Positions 1 through 8,213 are shown, numbered from the stretch's first letter. The stretch: DNA of 64,000 nucleotides from Nocardia camponoti (GCF_014646135.1 NZ_BMMW01000001.1:823570-887569), one strand, 5' to 3'. Translations and numbers: made by a program. Notes: generated from the sequence alone by a model not told the origin.

Positions 1-2
1 TC

Positions 3-215
3 GCGACGTTGTCCGCCGTGGCAAGCCTCGCCACCGGTGCCGTGTTGTGGGGTGCGCCGCTAGGCGAGGAAGGAATCGCGGGCGCCACCACCGACGACGA
101 ATGGAACATTTACCTTGGCGCGACGGCATTCGCATCAGCAGGCTCGGTAATCGCGTCCTTGATTTTCCTCGCGGCATGGCACCGATGGGAAACCACACCG
201 GCTGCCGCGGGCTAA
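3..215 (+). CDS. C-terminal part of a membrane protein (truncated by window edge)
   Basis: The frame is open from the first bases to a TAA, giving the last 70 or so residues of a protein that begins outside the window. Two hydrophobic stretches are visible, one at the very start (around VASLATGAVLWGA) and one near the end (ASVIASLIFLAAW type), separated by an acidic loop, so this is the tail of an integral membrane protein. No family motif is visible. It is followed 15 bases later by the stop of a convergent gene. A TTG at 9 could be a start but I see no ribosome binding site, and the reading frame continues upstream of it. Confidence 0.5.
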   Translation, partial: ATLSAVASLATGAVLWGAPLGEEGIAGATTDDEWNIYLGATAFASAGSVIASLIFLAAWHRWETTPAAAG

Positions 216-230
216 ACACGCCGAGGCGAA

Positions 231-1139
231 TTAGGTACGTGGGCCAAAGAATTCGGCGCGGGCCGCGTCGACGCGCGCTTGCGCTTGCCCAGCGCTTTGA
301 AAGCTGACCGCCGCAGAGCCGCCGCCCGCGATTCCGAGGGCGAGTAGTCCACCGATCACCGACAACAAGTTCGGTTCAGGGAGCAGGCTCGATTTGCTGG
401 TCGGCGCTACGGCATCAGCGGGAGTGGCGACAGCAGGCGGTGCGGGAGGCGAGCCGCCCGCGTCGGGCGATGCCGCTCCCGCACCCGCGCCCCCTCCGCC
501 ACCGGGCGAGCCGCCACCGGAAGCGGAGGATCCTGGCGACGGGCTTGTGTCCCCTGGCGCCTGGTCGCTCGGCGGGACGGCTGGCTCGGCGGGCGATGCC
601 ACGTCGGGCACAGCCGGGGGGCTCGGTGCATCGGGCGCGGGCGCGGGCGCATCGGCGGTGGGAACTGGCGGTGGCTCATTCGGGCCAGGATTGGGGTTCG
701 GGTTACTACCCCCGTTACCACCCCCATTGCCCTGGTTCCCATTGCCATGCCCAGGGTTGGGATTGCCCTGGTTGCCATTCCCGCTGCCAGGATTGGCATT
801 CCCGTTATTGCTGCCCTGATTTCCCCCGCCATTGCCTTGATTACCGTTGCCGCTGCCAGGATTGGAATTGCCGTTGGAATTGCCGTTGGAATTCCCGCCG
901 CTGTCTTTCGGGTTGCCATGACCGCCATGACTGCCGCCGCTGCCGTGCCCGCCGGGCTCGGCGATGACGCGCGTGCCGTCGCCACCGAGTTCGATGCTGA
1001 GCGTTGGGAGTGGGGTTGGGGTAGGTATAGGGAGTTGCTCCGCCGGCTCAGCGGAGCCGGACCCTCCGTAGCCGAGCAGGCCGCAAGCGCTGACCATTCC
1101 AGCGATAATGACTGTCCGCCTGATCCGACCGGCCGTCAC
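231..1139 (-). CDS. Gly/Asn/Pro-rich exported, membrane-anchored protein
   Basis: A 302-residue protein from a GTG start. The N-terminus (RRTVIIAGMVSAC) is a signal sequence and the VSAC tetrapeptide fits a lipobox, so it may be a lipoprotein with Cys19 as anchor. Residues 65-155 are a degenerate repeat of Gly, Asn and Ser (units such as GNSNGNSN and PGSGNGNQGN), residues 155-240 are Pro/Ala/Gly-rich, and residues 258-280 form a hydrophobic helix (LLSVIGGLLALGIAGGG) before a short charged tail. This resembles cell-envelope surface proteins with a disordered stalk. No catalytic domain is visible and I cannot name the family. The antisense frames of this repeat are also open and are artefacts. 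Confidence 0.6.
   Translation of the reverse strand: MTAGRIRRTVIIAGMVSACGLLGYGGSGSAEPAEQLPIPTPTPLPTLSIELGGDGTRVIAEPGGHGSGGSHGGHGNPKDSGGNSNGNSNGNSNPGSGNGNQGNGGGNQGSNNGNANPGSGNGNQGNPNPGHGNGNQGNGGGNGGSNPNPNPGPNEPPPVPTADAPAPAPDAPSPPAVPDVASPAEPAVPPSDQAPGDTSPSPGSSASGGGSPGGGGGAGAGAASPDAGGSPPAPPAVATPADAVAPTSKSSLLPEPNLLSVIGGLLALGIAGGGSAAVSFQSAGQAQARVDAARAEFFGPRT
695..905 (-). repeat. Coding Gly/Asn repeat tract
   Basis: Short units reading GNGNQG, NPGSGNGNQGN and GNSN on the minus strand are iterated with small variations. It is a low-complexity tract inside the exported protein gene and is prone to length change. Confidence 0.7.
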
Positions 1140-1240
1140 GCGCCCATCACCCCATACTCGATAGCCGAACTCGCGTTAATGCGGTCGAATCCGCCGCTTG
1201 TTGTGTACCAGGGATCCGACAGACACATTCTGCAACGTGG

Positions 1241-1789
1241 TCACAACAATTGCAGCGAACGGATCGAATTGCCCATAACCACTCGGTCGATCGCGCTCAC
1301 CGCGCTCGCGGGGTCGTCGGCCGCGCCCATCGTCAGCAGCAGCGGAACGAAATGTTCAGCGGTCGGGTGCGCCACCGCGGCACCTGGCCCTTTCGCTCGG
1401 TAGTCGGCCAGCGTGTCGACGTCGCCTCGCGACAGCGCGTCGACGGCCCACTCGTCGAAAGCCCGGTTGTGCGTGACCAATTCGGGTTGCCGGAACACCG
1501 CGAAACTGTGGGTCATGAAACCCGAGCCGATCACCAGGATGCCCTCGTCGCGCAACGCGCGTAGTCGAGCGCCAAGCGTCAGCAGGGCCGTCGGATCGAG
1601 GGTTGGCATCGAGAGCTGCACGACCGGCACGTCCGCGGCCGGGTACATCGCCATGAGCGGGATGAACGCGCCATGGTCGAGCCCGCGATCATTGAACTGG
1701 TGTACCTCGGTTTGGCCGGGTAGGCCGGTCAATCGCCGCGCGAGGTCGGTTGCGTCGGGGGTCGCGTAGGGCAGTGTGCCTGGCGGATC
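1241..1789 (-). pseudogene. N-terminally deleted LigB/DODA-type extradiol dioxygenase remnant
   Basis: The last 182 codons match the C-terminal two thirds of the class III ring-cleavage dioxygenase family (DODA/YgiD): the block DRGLDHGAFIPLMAMYP, then VPVVQLSMP, GILVIGSGFMTHSF and HPTAEHFVPLL. Full-length members are about 260 residues and carry further metal-ligand histidines in their first 70 residues; that part is absent. Homology begins exactly where the preceding alpha/beta hydrolase gene ends and in a different frame, and the junction has no start codon or ribosome binding site. The open frame continues upstream only as a shadow of the hydrolase. The likeliest reading is a deletion that removed the dioxygenase head, leaving a dead gene. 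Confidence 0.75.
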
Positions 1790-2568
1790 TACCCGTGCCG
1801 TGCGACGTCGTCGCAGAGGATCGCGGGCCACGTCGCCAGGTCCGCTGGCGTACTCGCTACCGACAGTGTGGCTGTGGGCAGCAGGTCGACTAGCGCCTCG
1901 GCGGTCGAAACCGGGTGCCCCGGGTCGTCGGTCCACGCCAAGATCGTCGTCGGCACGTCGAGTTTGGCGATCGACTCGGGCGCGGGCAGGTCGCTCAGCG
2001 CGGCCCCACGCAGCAGCGACGGCAGCAGTTCCGCAGCGACATCGGGGACGGTTTCGGGCGTGCCGACGGTCGCCGGCGGGCGCTCGGTGCGCAGGTCGGC
2101 GCGCAGGAAAGCCTCGATGCCCTGCTCCTCGATCAGGCGTGCGTTGTCGCGATAAGTGTGCGCTTTCGCCGCCCTCGTTTCCCACGCCGTCGCGGGGACG
2201 AGCAGGGTGAGACCGGCGAAGCGGTCCGGTTCGCGGACAGCGGCGTGCAGCAAGGTCCCCGTGCCCATCGATGGGCCGACGCCGTGGACCTGCTCGCCGG
2301 GAAACCACTGGTCAAGCAGTCGCAGCAGGTCGTCGGCGAGTACCGGCCACTGGTAGTCGGTATCGACGGCCCGACCGGTTGACCGTCCGTGGCCGCGCGC
2401 GTCATAGCGCAGTAGCCGGGTACCGCTGAGCCCTCGACCAAGGTCTAGATCCATCAGCCGATCACGGTGACGACTTGAGGTGAGTCCATGCAATTGCACG
2501 ACGGGATGGCCGCCCTCATCACTCAATTCCACGTCAAGATCGGCGCCGGGGACACGAAAGGTCGACAC
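1789..2568 (-). CDS. alpha/beta hydrolase
   Basis: A 259-residue alpha/beta-hydrolase-fold protein. The oxyanion strand reads VVQLHGLTSS (residues 23-32), the DARGHGRS turn follows at 56-63, and the nucleophile elbow is GPSMG with Ser100. A catalytic acid is likely in the AWTDDPGHP segment. I do not find a histidine at the usual C-terminal position: the last strand reads STPADLATWPAIL where a serine/histidine pair is normally seen. The gene stops with CDDVARHG directly at the junction with the dioxygenase remnant, so its own last few residues may also have been changed by the deletion. Substrate unknown. It is divergent from the condensation-GNAT gene, with 55 bases between the starts. Confidence 0.8.
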   Translation of the reverse strand: MSTFRVPGADLDVELSDEGGHPVVQLHGLTSSRHRDRLMDLDLGRGLSGTRLLRYDARGHGRSTGRAVDTDYQWPVLADDLLRLLDQWFPGEQVHGVGPSMGTGTLLHAAVREPDRFAGLTLLVPATAWETRAAKAHTYRDNARLIEEQGIEAFLRADLRTERPPATVGTPETVPDVAAELLPSLLRGAALSDLPAPESIAKLDVPTTILAWTDDPGHPVSTAEALVDLLPTATLSVASTPADLATWPAILCDDVARHG

Positions 2569-2623
2569 AGGGGCTCCAAGATGCTTTGGTAAGTCGCTCG
2601 GGAAGGTGCATAGGATAACCGTT

Positions 2624-4387
2624 ATGCGGCTGACAAACGTCGCGCATTTGCGCCTCCCGTTCGGCCGACTCCTTGGCTACGACGTTACCGTCGGCCCGCT
2701 CGGCCACGCCCTTCCCGTCTCCTTCGATCAGCACCGGCATGTGGGGTCGGGCGATCGCCCTGGATCGTGGATGGCGTTGTCGTTCCAGCTCACTGGGCCT
2801 GTTTCGATCGACGACCTCGCGACCGCGTGGCTCGCGGTGGTCGCCCGCCACGGCACGCTCCGCTCGGTTTTCCTGCCGGGCGAAGACGGTCCGGCACTGC
2901 ACTCCGTCGATGTCACCGAAGGTGGCTGGGTCGAACACGAGATCGGCCCTGGTCAGGCCGTCAACGACGCGTTGCGCGACGTGCTCGACCACGCCTGCTC
3001 CCCCTACAACCGGCCGTCGCATCGGCTTTGCGTGCTCGAAACCGCCGCTGGCCCAACGGTTGTCATCGCGGCCGACCACGCGCACGTCGACATGTGGTCG
3101 ATGCTGGTGATCGTGCGCGATCTACTCACCGCCCTCGACGCGGTCCGGCGAGGTAACGCGCCCACGCTGCCGCCCGCGCCGGCGTTCGCCGAGCACACTG
3201 AGGCGTTGCGCCAATTGCCCCAAGCGCCAACCGAAGTGCATGAGCAGTGGACGCGGGTGCTCGACAACAGCGGCGGCATGATGCCGCGTTTCCCGCTGCC
3301 GCTCGGCACCGCGCGATTGCAACGCGAGCGGGTCGAGGTCCGTGATGTACTCGATGTCGACGACAGCGCCGCGTTCTCCGCACAAGCCCGCGGCGACGGT
3401 GTATCGACGTTGGCCCTGGTTGTCGGCGCGATGACCGAGGTGACGGCCGAACTCGCTGGCACGGCGTTGCGCGCGGTGTTCCCGGTGCACAGCCGCTTTG
3501 ACACCACCTGGCATGACTCGGTTGGCTGGTTCATCACCAACTCGGTCCTCGAATCCGGTGACGCCGACCCACGCGCGTGTGCTGACGCGGTGAAAGACGC
3601 GGTGCGACTTGGTTCTTGGCCGTTGGCCGACATCCTGCGGCCGTGGGGCGGGATGCCGGAGGCCCCTGGAATGTTCGCGATTTCCTGGCTCGACCTGCGT
3701 CGGCTACCGGTGCGGGTCGATTCGGCCGGGCTCGCAGCGCAGTATGTGGGCGCGACCATCCGCACCGACGGCGTGATGCTGTGGTTCATCCTCGACGAGA
3801 CCGGCCTGCACCTGCGCTGCCGCTACCCCGACACCCCGGAAGCACGCAAGCATGTCGGCGCCTGGCTCGACACCCTCATCGCCCGGTTGCGCGCCAAAGC
3901 ACGCGCGTCGATCGGCGCGCGACTCCGTGTCGGCGAGCGGATGTTCACCGTCCAACGCGCCGAACGCGCCGACGTGCCCGACCTGGTCGCGCTGCTCGCC
4001 GACGACGAGATCAGCCGCACCCGTGAAGTAGCCGACCTCGCGCGTTATGAGGAGGCGTTCGACGCGATCACTCGCGACCAAGTGCACTACCTCGCCGTTG
4101 TCCGCGACGAGGCGAACGTCATCGTCGGCACAATGCAGTTGACGATCATCCCCGGCCTCTCGCGCGGCGGCACCACCCGCTTGCAAATCGAGGGCGTCCG
4201 TGTTGCCGCCGCCCACCGCGGCCTCGGCATCGGCACCGCCATGCTCGAGTGGGCCCACATCCACGGCCGCAACCGAGGCGCGACGTTGGCCCAGATCACC
4301 ACCGACCGCCTGCGCGAACGCGCCCACACCTTCTACGCCCGCCTCGGCTACGCCAACGACCACATCGGACTTAAACGCGCGTTGTGA
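2624..4387 (+). CDS. Condensation-domain acyltransferase fused to a GNAT acetyltransferase
   Basis: A 587-residue two-domain protein. Residues 1 to about 430 have the fold signature of condensation/Pap-type acyltransferases: the active-site motif HHxxxDG is present as D151-H152-A-H154-V-D156-M, keeping the second His and the Asp, and the later VGWFITNSV block matches the conserved VGWFxN segment. Residues about 440-587 form a GNAT domain with the acetyl-CoA loop RGLGIGTAM and the closing HTFYARLGY segment. The ATG at 2624 begins the recognisable domain; the open frame continues upstream without one. Condensation domains join acyl groups to amines or alcohols on a carrier or lipid, and GNATs acetylate amines, so a two-step acyl modification is possible. 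Substrates cannot be read from sequence. Confidence 0.75.
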   Translation: MRLTNVAHLRLPFGRLLGYDVTVGPLGHALPVSFDQHRHVGSGDRPGSWMALSFQLTGPVSIDDLATAWLAVVARHGTLRSVFLPGEDGPALHSVDVTEGGWVEHEIGPGQAVNDALRDVLDHACSPYNRPSHRLCVLETAAGPTVVIAADHAHVDMWSMLVIVRDLLTALDAVRRGNAPTLPPAPAFAEHTEALRQLPQAPTEVHEQWTRVLDNSGGMMPRFPLPLGTARLQRERVEVRDVLDVDDSAAFSAQARGDGVSTLALVVGAMTEVTAELAGTALRAVFPVHSRFDTTWHDSVGWFITNSVLESGDADPRACADAVKDAVRLGSWPLADILRPWGGMPEAPGMFAISWLDLRRLPVRVDSAGLAAQYVGATIRTDGVMLWFILDETGLHLRCRYPDTPEARKHVGAWLDTLIARLRAKARASIGARLRVGERMFTVQRAERADVPDLVALLADDEISRTREVADLARYEEAFDAITRDQVHYLAVVRDEANVIVGTMQLTIIPGLSRGGTTRLQIEGVRVAAAHRGLGIGTAMLEWAHIHGRNRGATLAQITTDRLRERAHTFYARLGYANDHIGLKRAL

Positions 4388-4433
4388 TGTGGTCGGCGGC
4401 ACGGCGTCCGCACCGGGTGGACAACCGCCCCGC

Positions 4434-4595
4434 TTAGGGCAACATCGTTCGGTTGCCGACCTTCCCCGCGATGGCCGCACACAGCGCGGGGAGTTCCGCC
4501 GCGGGGATTTGGGGTGCGTCGGCGGAATCGGCGTTGTGCCACGGCACATCTCGTGCAATTTCGGACGTTCGAGTGAAGATGCGCAGATCACGCAC
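4434..4595 (-). CDS. Possible small protein or gene remnant
   Basis: A 53-codon frame from GTG to TAA with protein-like composition (segments VRDLRIFTRTSEI, VPWHNADSADAP and AAELPALCAAIAGKVGN). I recognise no family. It may be the surviving 3' end of a longer gene, because the frame closes with a stop only a few codons further upstream and no convincing ribosome binding site is seen. It sits in a long gap between better supported genes. Confidence 0.3.
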   Translation of the reverse strand: MRDLRIFTRTSEIARDVPWHNADSADAPQIPAAELPALCAAIAGKVGNRTMLP

Positions 4596-4605
4596 CCGAG
4601 CATGT

Positions 4606-4718
4606 GGGCGACGCTACCGCGACTTTCGGGCTGACGCAGAGTACGGCAACTATCGCGGTGTGCCTCGGTTTTCCGTTATGCCATTGAGCGCCAACAGCTT
4701 TCGGCTGCCTGCTGGCAT
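4606..4718 (+). repeat. Degenerate 113-bp repeat, copy 1
   Basis: It begins GGGCGACGCTACCGCGACTTT and ends CAACAGCTTTCGGCTGCCTG. The second copy at 5573-5685 has the same length and matches closely at both ends (20 of 21 bases at the start by eye) but is diverged in the middle. The two copies flank the gene at 4910-5530. Confidence 0.5.
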
Positions 4719-4791
4719 GCATCCGATGTCAGGTGTTACGCACGAGCTACGACGTCGGGCGTGGGCGCGAACGCCATCGGCGTGTTGAGTG

Positions 4792-4862
4792 GCATTTTCG
4801 TGCACGTGCCGACGGCGAAGGCTGAATTTCGCCCGTGGGCGCGCGAAAGTGCACGAAAATGC
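4792..4862. repeat. 14-bp perfect inverted repeat
   Basis: GCATTTTCGTGCAC at 4792-4805 is the exact reverse complement of GTGCACGAAAATGC at 4849-4862, with a 43-base spacer. It could be a stem of a transcript, a protein site or the ends of a tiny mobile remnant. There is no U-tract. Confidence 0.6.
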
Positions 4863-4909
4863 TCTCTAGAACGGCGAAATTGGTAGCGACACGCCCGCCG
4901 CGCGTGAAC

Positions 4910-5530
4910 TCACCGCACGAGTGGCTCGCCGATCGCCGACAGGAAGGCGTTCGTGACCCGCTGGATGGCGGGTACGGTCAGCTCGGCTGGCCCGCACACC
5001 CGTTCCAGCGCGATGCTCGGTCGAATATCGATCTTCTGGCGCGCGTGGCCCGCGAGCCACTTGCGGAGATTGGCGGCCTCAGCGGCGCTGACGAAGCCTT
5101 CGTCAACAAGCCACCGTTCGAACGCCGGATTAGCGACCTCGTCTCGGTCTTTGCGCCCGGCGGCAGCGAGGGAACCCATCCAGTAGTTCGCATACTCGTT
5201 CGCGCTGAGTTGCATCGTCGGATACCAACGCCGCAGCGGTGGGCAATTGTGGTAGGCCAGATGCAGATTGGCCGTTACCCGCCAGCCATCATCAGCCAGC
5301 GCGAGCAACCCCGCAACGGCCTTGGGTCGCGAATAGAAGTGCGTGTACTGCGGTTTCAGCTCGCCAACCCACGACCGCAGAACAGCAGTGTGGCCCTTCC
5401 GGACAATGTTCATGCGCTGCGTCGCAACAACCCCGTTGGGAAAAAAGACCGTCACACCGTCACTGCCTACCTTCCCACCGACCGCACGCTCCAGGATGTC
5501 GAGCAGGACAGCCTCATCGGGTATCAGCAT
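4910..5530 (-). CDS. Hypothetical protein, 206 aa
   Basis: A 206-residue soluble protein from ATG with normal amino acid composition. Recognisable features are a hydrophobic N-terminal helix (MLIPDEAVLLDILERAVGG), aromatic patches in the centre (PQYTHFYSRP, NYWMGSLAAAG) and a Trp-containing helix near residue 165. There are no membrane segments or signal peptide and I do not recognise the family. It stands alone, flanked on both sides by copies of a degenerate 113-bp repeat, which suggests it arrived as a unit. Confidence 0.6.
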   Translation of the reverse strand: MLIPDEAVLLDILERAVGGKVGSDGVTVFFPNGVVATQRMNIVRKGHTAVLRSWVGELKPQYTHFYSRPKAVAGLLALADDGWRVTANLHLAYHNCPPLRRWYPTMQLSANEYANYWMGSLAAAGRKDRDEVANPAFERWLVDEGFVSAAEAANLRKWLAGHARQKIDIRPSIALERVCGPAELTVPAIQRVTNAFLSAIGEPLVR

Positions 5531-5572
5531 CTGAGCATCTTAGGCGCGAGCGAGAGGTCAGCACCCCGGTTC

Positions 5573-5685
5573 GGGCGACGCTACAGCGACTTTGGCGACG
5601 GTGCGGAGTCCTACCAGAAGCTCGGCTGGAGCCCTGGTGGAGAGCCGGAGCGTTGTGCTGCAACAGCTTTGGTTTGCCTGCGGCA
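5573..5685 (+). repeat. Degenerate 113-bp repeat, copy 2
   Basis: Partner of 4606-4718. It begins GGGCGACGCTACAGCGACTTT and ends CAACAGCTTTGGTTTGCCTG. It lies directly upstream of the gene at 4910-5530 (minus strand), while copy 1 lies downstream of it. Confidence 0.5.
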
Positions 5686-5742
5686 GGATAATCAAGGCGG
5701 CGGATCTTCGAGTCGGCCATGAAATCCCAGATAGGTGACTAT

Positions 5743-6278
5743 ATGACGATGACAGACACGACCGCATGGTCTGCTGGAGACGCGGTCGAATACTTCGCTG
5801 CGGCTGAGGAGTATTTGGCCGAGCCCACCTGGCCGTACACGGTGGAACGTCCGTCTGGTCTATGGCGTCGGCGAGGCCCGAAGTGGCAGTACCTGTCGTT
5901 GATCGATTGGAACTGGCACGAATCCTCCATCAAGGACTACACGTCGCCGCCAATCGCGAACCTCCACCCCATTACTGGTGCGCGGGCAGCCGAACTCGAA
6001 GCGGACAAGGATGGGTGCGATATTGGTCGTATTATTCTCACTACGACGATTGGGCCGAAGGGGCGCCTCCGACCTCTGTCATTCGAAGGCGACGAAGTCC
6101 TGAGTGGGTTCGTGATGAACTCTTCGATCGCAACAGTCAATGGGTTCCAATGGCTCGCGTTGTCGAGTACCTCGATCCGCGTGGTTCGGAGCGGATTCAT
6201 CTCGTCGAAATCCAAGCAGATGAAGCGGAAAGTGTACTGCGAGTAATCCGAGGTGTAAGCGGTGCGACCGTGCTCTGA
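5743..6278 (+). pseudogene. Hypothetical protein gene with an apparent -1 frameshift
   Basis: The ATG at 5743 has an AGGTG ribosome binding site 9 bases upstream. The first frame reads well to about 6012 (TTAWSAGDAVEYFAAAEEYL, then KWQYLSLIDWNWHESS) and then turns into low-quality sequence. The frame one base back reads well from about 6012 to a TGA at 6278 (WVRYWSYYSHYDDWAEGAP, then SPEWVRDELFDRNSQWVPMA). Joined, they give a single soluble, Trp/Tyr/Asp-rich protein of about 178 residues. The composition resembles small cytosolic immunity-type proteins but I cannot assign a family. The break lies in AAGGATGGGTGCG, where a lost or gained base (real or sequencing) is likely. Confidence 0.6.
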
Positions 6279-6380
6279 CCAGTGCAAGCCGATAAGACTA
6301 GGCTGACATGGATCGGCGCGAACTTGGCCGCTGCGAGGTTCGAAACGCTGTTGGCATTATTCAATCCACAAGGAGACCCC

Positions 6381-6839
6381 GTGTCCCACCTCGATTTAGA
6401 TGGCGCGGCGGCTCTCGTCCTGGCTGCTGCCAGGTTCGACTGGAAGTGGCGGGTCTATGACCTGCCGAAGTTCTGCAGAGCGGCAGGTTGGGAACTCGTT
6501 GATCTTTGGCCGGAGGGCGCGACGATGCAATCTAATCTAAACGTGGAACATCGGTCTGCACTGGCGTATTTCGAGGGTACTCCGAGAACGCTAATGCATA
6601 TAAATTTGTCGATCGCTGAACGGGGACAACTGAAATCTCCCAAAATTCTCTCTGGCTTCGTTTCTGAATTGACTTCAATCCTTGAGCCTGAATTGGGGGC
6701 GCCGACGAAAGCTCGGGCAAGACCATCTAAATTCGCCTCATGGGAGTTGCACGGGGTGATATTGACGGTCAGATCCATGCACGGAATTGTCAATTTGACG
6801 ACTGGGAATCCTGAGGATGACCTTCGATCGACCCTATAG
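6381..6839 (+). CDS. DUF6301-like protein
   Basis: GTG at 6381 is preceded by AGGAG at a good distance, so I prefer it to the upstream in-frame start at 6282. The 152-residue product carries ARFDWKWRVYDLPKFCRAAGWE near its N-terminus, which is the pattern I remember for DUF6301 (a helix with FDWxW, then an FCxAAGW segment), and a C-terminal half with beta-strand rhythm ending in a short NPEDDL tail. Its base composition is visibly more AT-rich than the window (for example around 6590-6700), as is the frameshifted gene before it. That is typical of recently transferred accessory genes. Function unknown. Confidence 0.6.
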   Translation: MSHLDLDGAAALVLAAARFDWKWRVYDLPKFCRAAGWELVDLWPEGATMQSNLNVEHRSALAYFEGTPRTLMHINLSIAERGQLKSPKILSGFVSELTSILEPELGAPTKARARPSKFASWELHGVILTVRSMHGIVNLTTGNPEDDLRSTL

Positions 6840-6938
6840 TTGCCGTATCTGAGCGTTCCGCGACGTCCGCCACCAACGCATCGTCGCTGTTCTCGCCTCG
6901 TTTGACGGTCTCCGCTTCCAGCCACCGCAACCGAGGCA

Positions 6939-7128
6939 GGGATAATAGATGCGTGACTGTGCCGCCCTCTTCCGAACATGCGCTCAACCTGCGGGTTCTT
7001 CCGCAAGGTGAGTGGCGGGAGATCGCGCGGGCGCATCAAGAAAGAGTGGATCCGCTCATAGGGCCCTATCTCGAACGCAAAGCGCGCGGGGCGGCGCATC
7101 CGGTCGTGGACTTCTTGTTCACCTACTA
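6939..7128 (+). repeat. 190-bp direct repeat, left copy
   Basis: It aligns without gaps to 16746-16935 (offset 9807) with about 7 substitutions by eye. It covers a short leader and the first 58 codons of the glycosylase-like gene. Similarity ends abruptly at both sides. Confidence 0.9.
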
Positions 7129-7129
7129 G
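6953..7129 (+). pseudogene. 5' fragment of the glycosylase-like gene
   Basis: GTG at 6953 begins the same protein as the full gene at 16760, with identical opening residues (VTVPPSSEHALNLRVL) and only a few substitutions up to VVDFLFTY. There the TAC of the full gene is a TAG and the sequences diverge. The fragment encodes 58 of 297 residues and cannot be functional. It marks the left edge of a segment bracketed by direct repeats. Confidence 0.85.
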
Positions 7130-7220
7130 GGTTTGGGCGCCCCTGGGTCCGCAGTCGGAATTCTGGTTGCCGACCAACCAGCGCCACGCGGTTCGAAGCC
7201 CTCATACCGCGGTTGGCAGG

Positions 7221-8213
7221 TCAATTTTGCAGGTCACCGAACGCGCCGTTGATACCGTCTTCGGCCGTCGTGCGGCGCCATTCGCGGGGTGTGACGCCGT
7301 ACGTCACGCGGAACCGTCGGGTGAAGTGCGAGGCGTCGCGGAATCCCCAGCGCAGCGCGATCATCGCGATGGAGAGGTGGCGGAGCCCAGGACTGGCGAG
7401 GTCGTCGCGGATGCGGTCGAGACGTTGGCCAATGATCCACTGGGCGAGGCTGTAGTCGGCGGCGGCACAGATCTTGTACAGGTGACGCACAGAGATGTTG
7501 AGGGCGCGGGCGATGCGCGCGGCATCGAGTTCGGGGTCGGCGAGATTGCGTCGCACATAGCTGCGGATCTCGGCGAGCATGATCTCCGAGGGGATCACCG
7601 CGCCGTCGTGTTTGTCGGGTTCGCTCGTCGAGAGCAATAGCCCGCGGATCAGGTCGATACTGGCGGAGCCGGACAGTCGCGCGGTGGGATCGGCACTGAG
7701 ATCGTCTGCGCACCGGGTCATTTCGGTGATATGCCCGGCGACGAGTCGGTAGTAGGGGCTGCGATGCAGGTGCGGCGCGGCGCGACGAATGCGTTCGACC
7801 GGGAGATCGAGCTGATCGAGGGGCACATGCAGGCAGGTCGACCCGCCGTCGCCGTCCCAACGAAAGTCGTACGGGGCGTTGAGGTCCATCAGATGGAGGT
7901 CGCCGACGGCGACTTCGCGCTGGAGACCATCCTGTTCGTAGCGGGCCGAACCCTTGCGATGCACCGCGAGAGCCAGCATGGGCGAGGGGTTCGTCCGGAT
8001 CTGTTTCGCCGTCCGGATCAGCTGAATACCGGAGATGTCGGCACGAAAGATGTTGGCATCCCCGAACTCCCATACATCGAACCGAGCGTGCGCGGGAACG
8101 CCTGGATTCTCGTGCACCACATGGCAGGGCGTGGATGCTTCCTGCATGGCAGCGGTGATCGCCGCGGCACGTTCCGCCGGTACCAAAGCACCGGTCTCGA
8201 ACACTGTGGCCAT
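7221..8213 (-). CDS. AraC-family transcriptional regulator
   Basis: A 330-residue protein. Residues 35-200 look like the AraC-type ligand-binding cupin domain (GDLHLMDLNAPYDFRW around 105-120), and residues 225-320 hold the two helix-turn-helix units, with RIARALNISVRHLYKICA as the first and IAMIALRWGFRDASHFTRRF as the second, followed by the typical YGVTPREWR ending. It is divergent from the LuxR-type regulator gene with about 155 bases between the starts, so the two may control each other or the hydrolase genes beyond. The inducer is unknown. Confidence 0.9.
   Translation of the reverse strand: MATVFETGALVPAERAAAITAAMQEASTPCHVVHENPGVPAHARFDVWEFGDANIFRADISGIQLIRTAKQIRTNPSPMLALAVHRKGSARYEQDGLQREVAVGDLHLMDLNAPYDFRWDGDGGSTCLHVPLDQLDLPVERIRRAAPHLHRSPYYRLVAGHITEMTRCADDLSADPTARLSGSASIDLIRGLLLSTSEPDKHDGAVIPSEIMLAEIRSYVRRNLADPELDAARIARALNISVRHLYKICAAADYSLAQWIIGQRLDRIRDDLASPGLRHLSIAMIALRWGFRDASHFTRRFRVTYGVTPREWRRTTAEDGINGAFGDLQN

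Larger units (their letters stand above)
4596..4909. other. Gap with degenerate repeat and inverted repeat
   Basis: No convincing gene. It holds one copy of a degenerate 113-bp repeat (4606-4718) and a perfect 14-bp inverted repeat (4792-4805 and 4849-4862). Confidence 0.5.

Noticed and set aside
394..819. Plus-strand frames through the Gly/Asn repeat gene
   Set aside because: The antisense of a repeat remains open by composition; the minus strand has the signal sequence and membrane anchor.
1790..2308. Upstream extension of the dioxygenase frame to 355 codons
   Set aside because: This part is a different-frame shadow of the alpha/beta hydrolase and is Arg-rich without homology.
4453..4788. 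111-codon plus-strand frame
   Set aside because: Poor composition, no ribosome binding site, and it overlaps the degenerate repeat.
4792..4862. Inverted repeat as insertion-sequence ends
   Set aside because: The spacer is only 43 bases, with no transposase and no target duplication.
5990..6030. Programmed -1 frameshift in the gene at 5743
   Set aside because: The site AAGGATGGGTGCG is not a canonical slippery heptamer and no strong following structure is evident; mutation or sequencing error is simpler.
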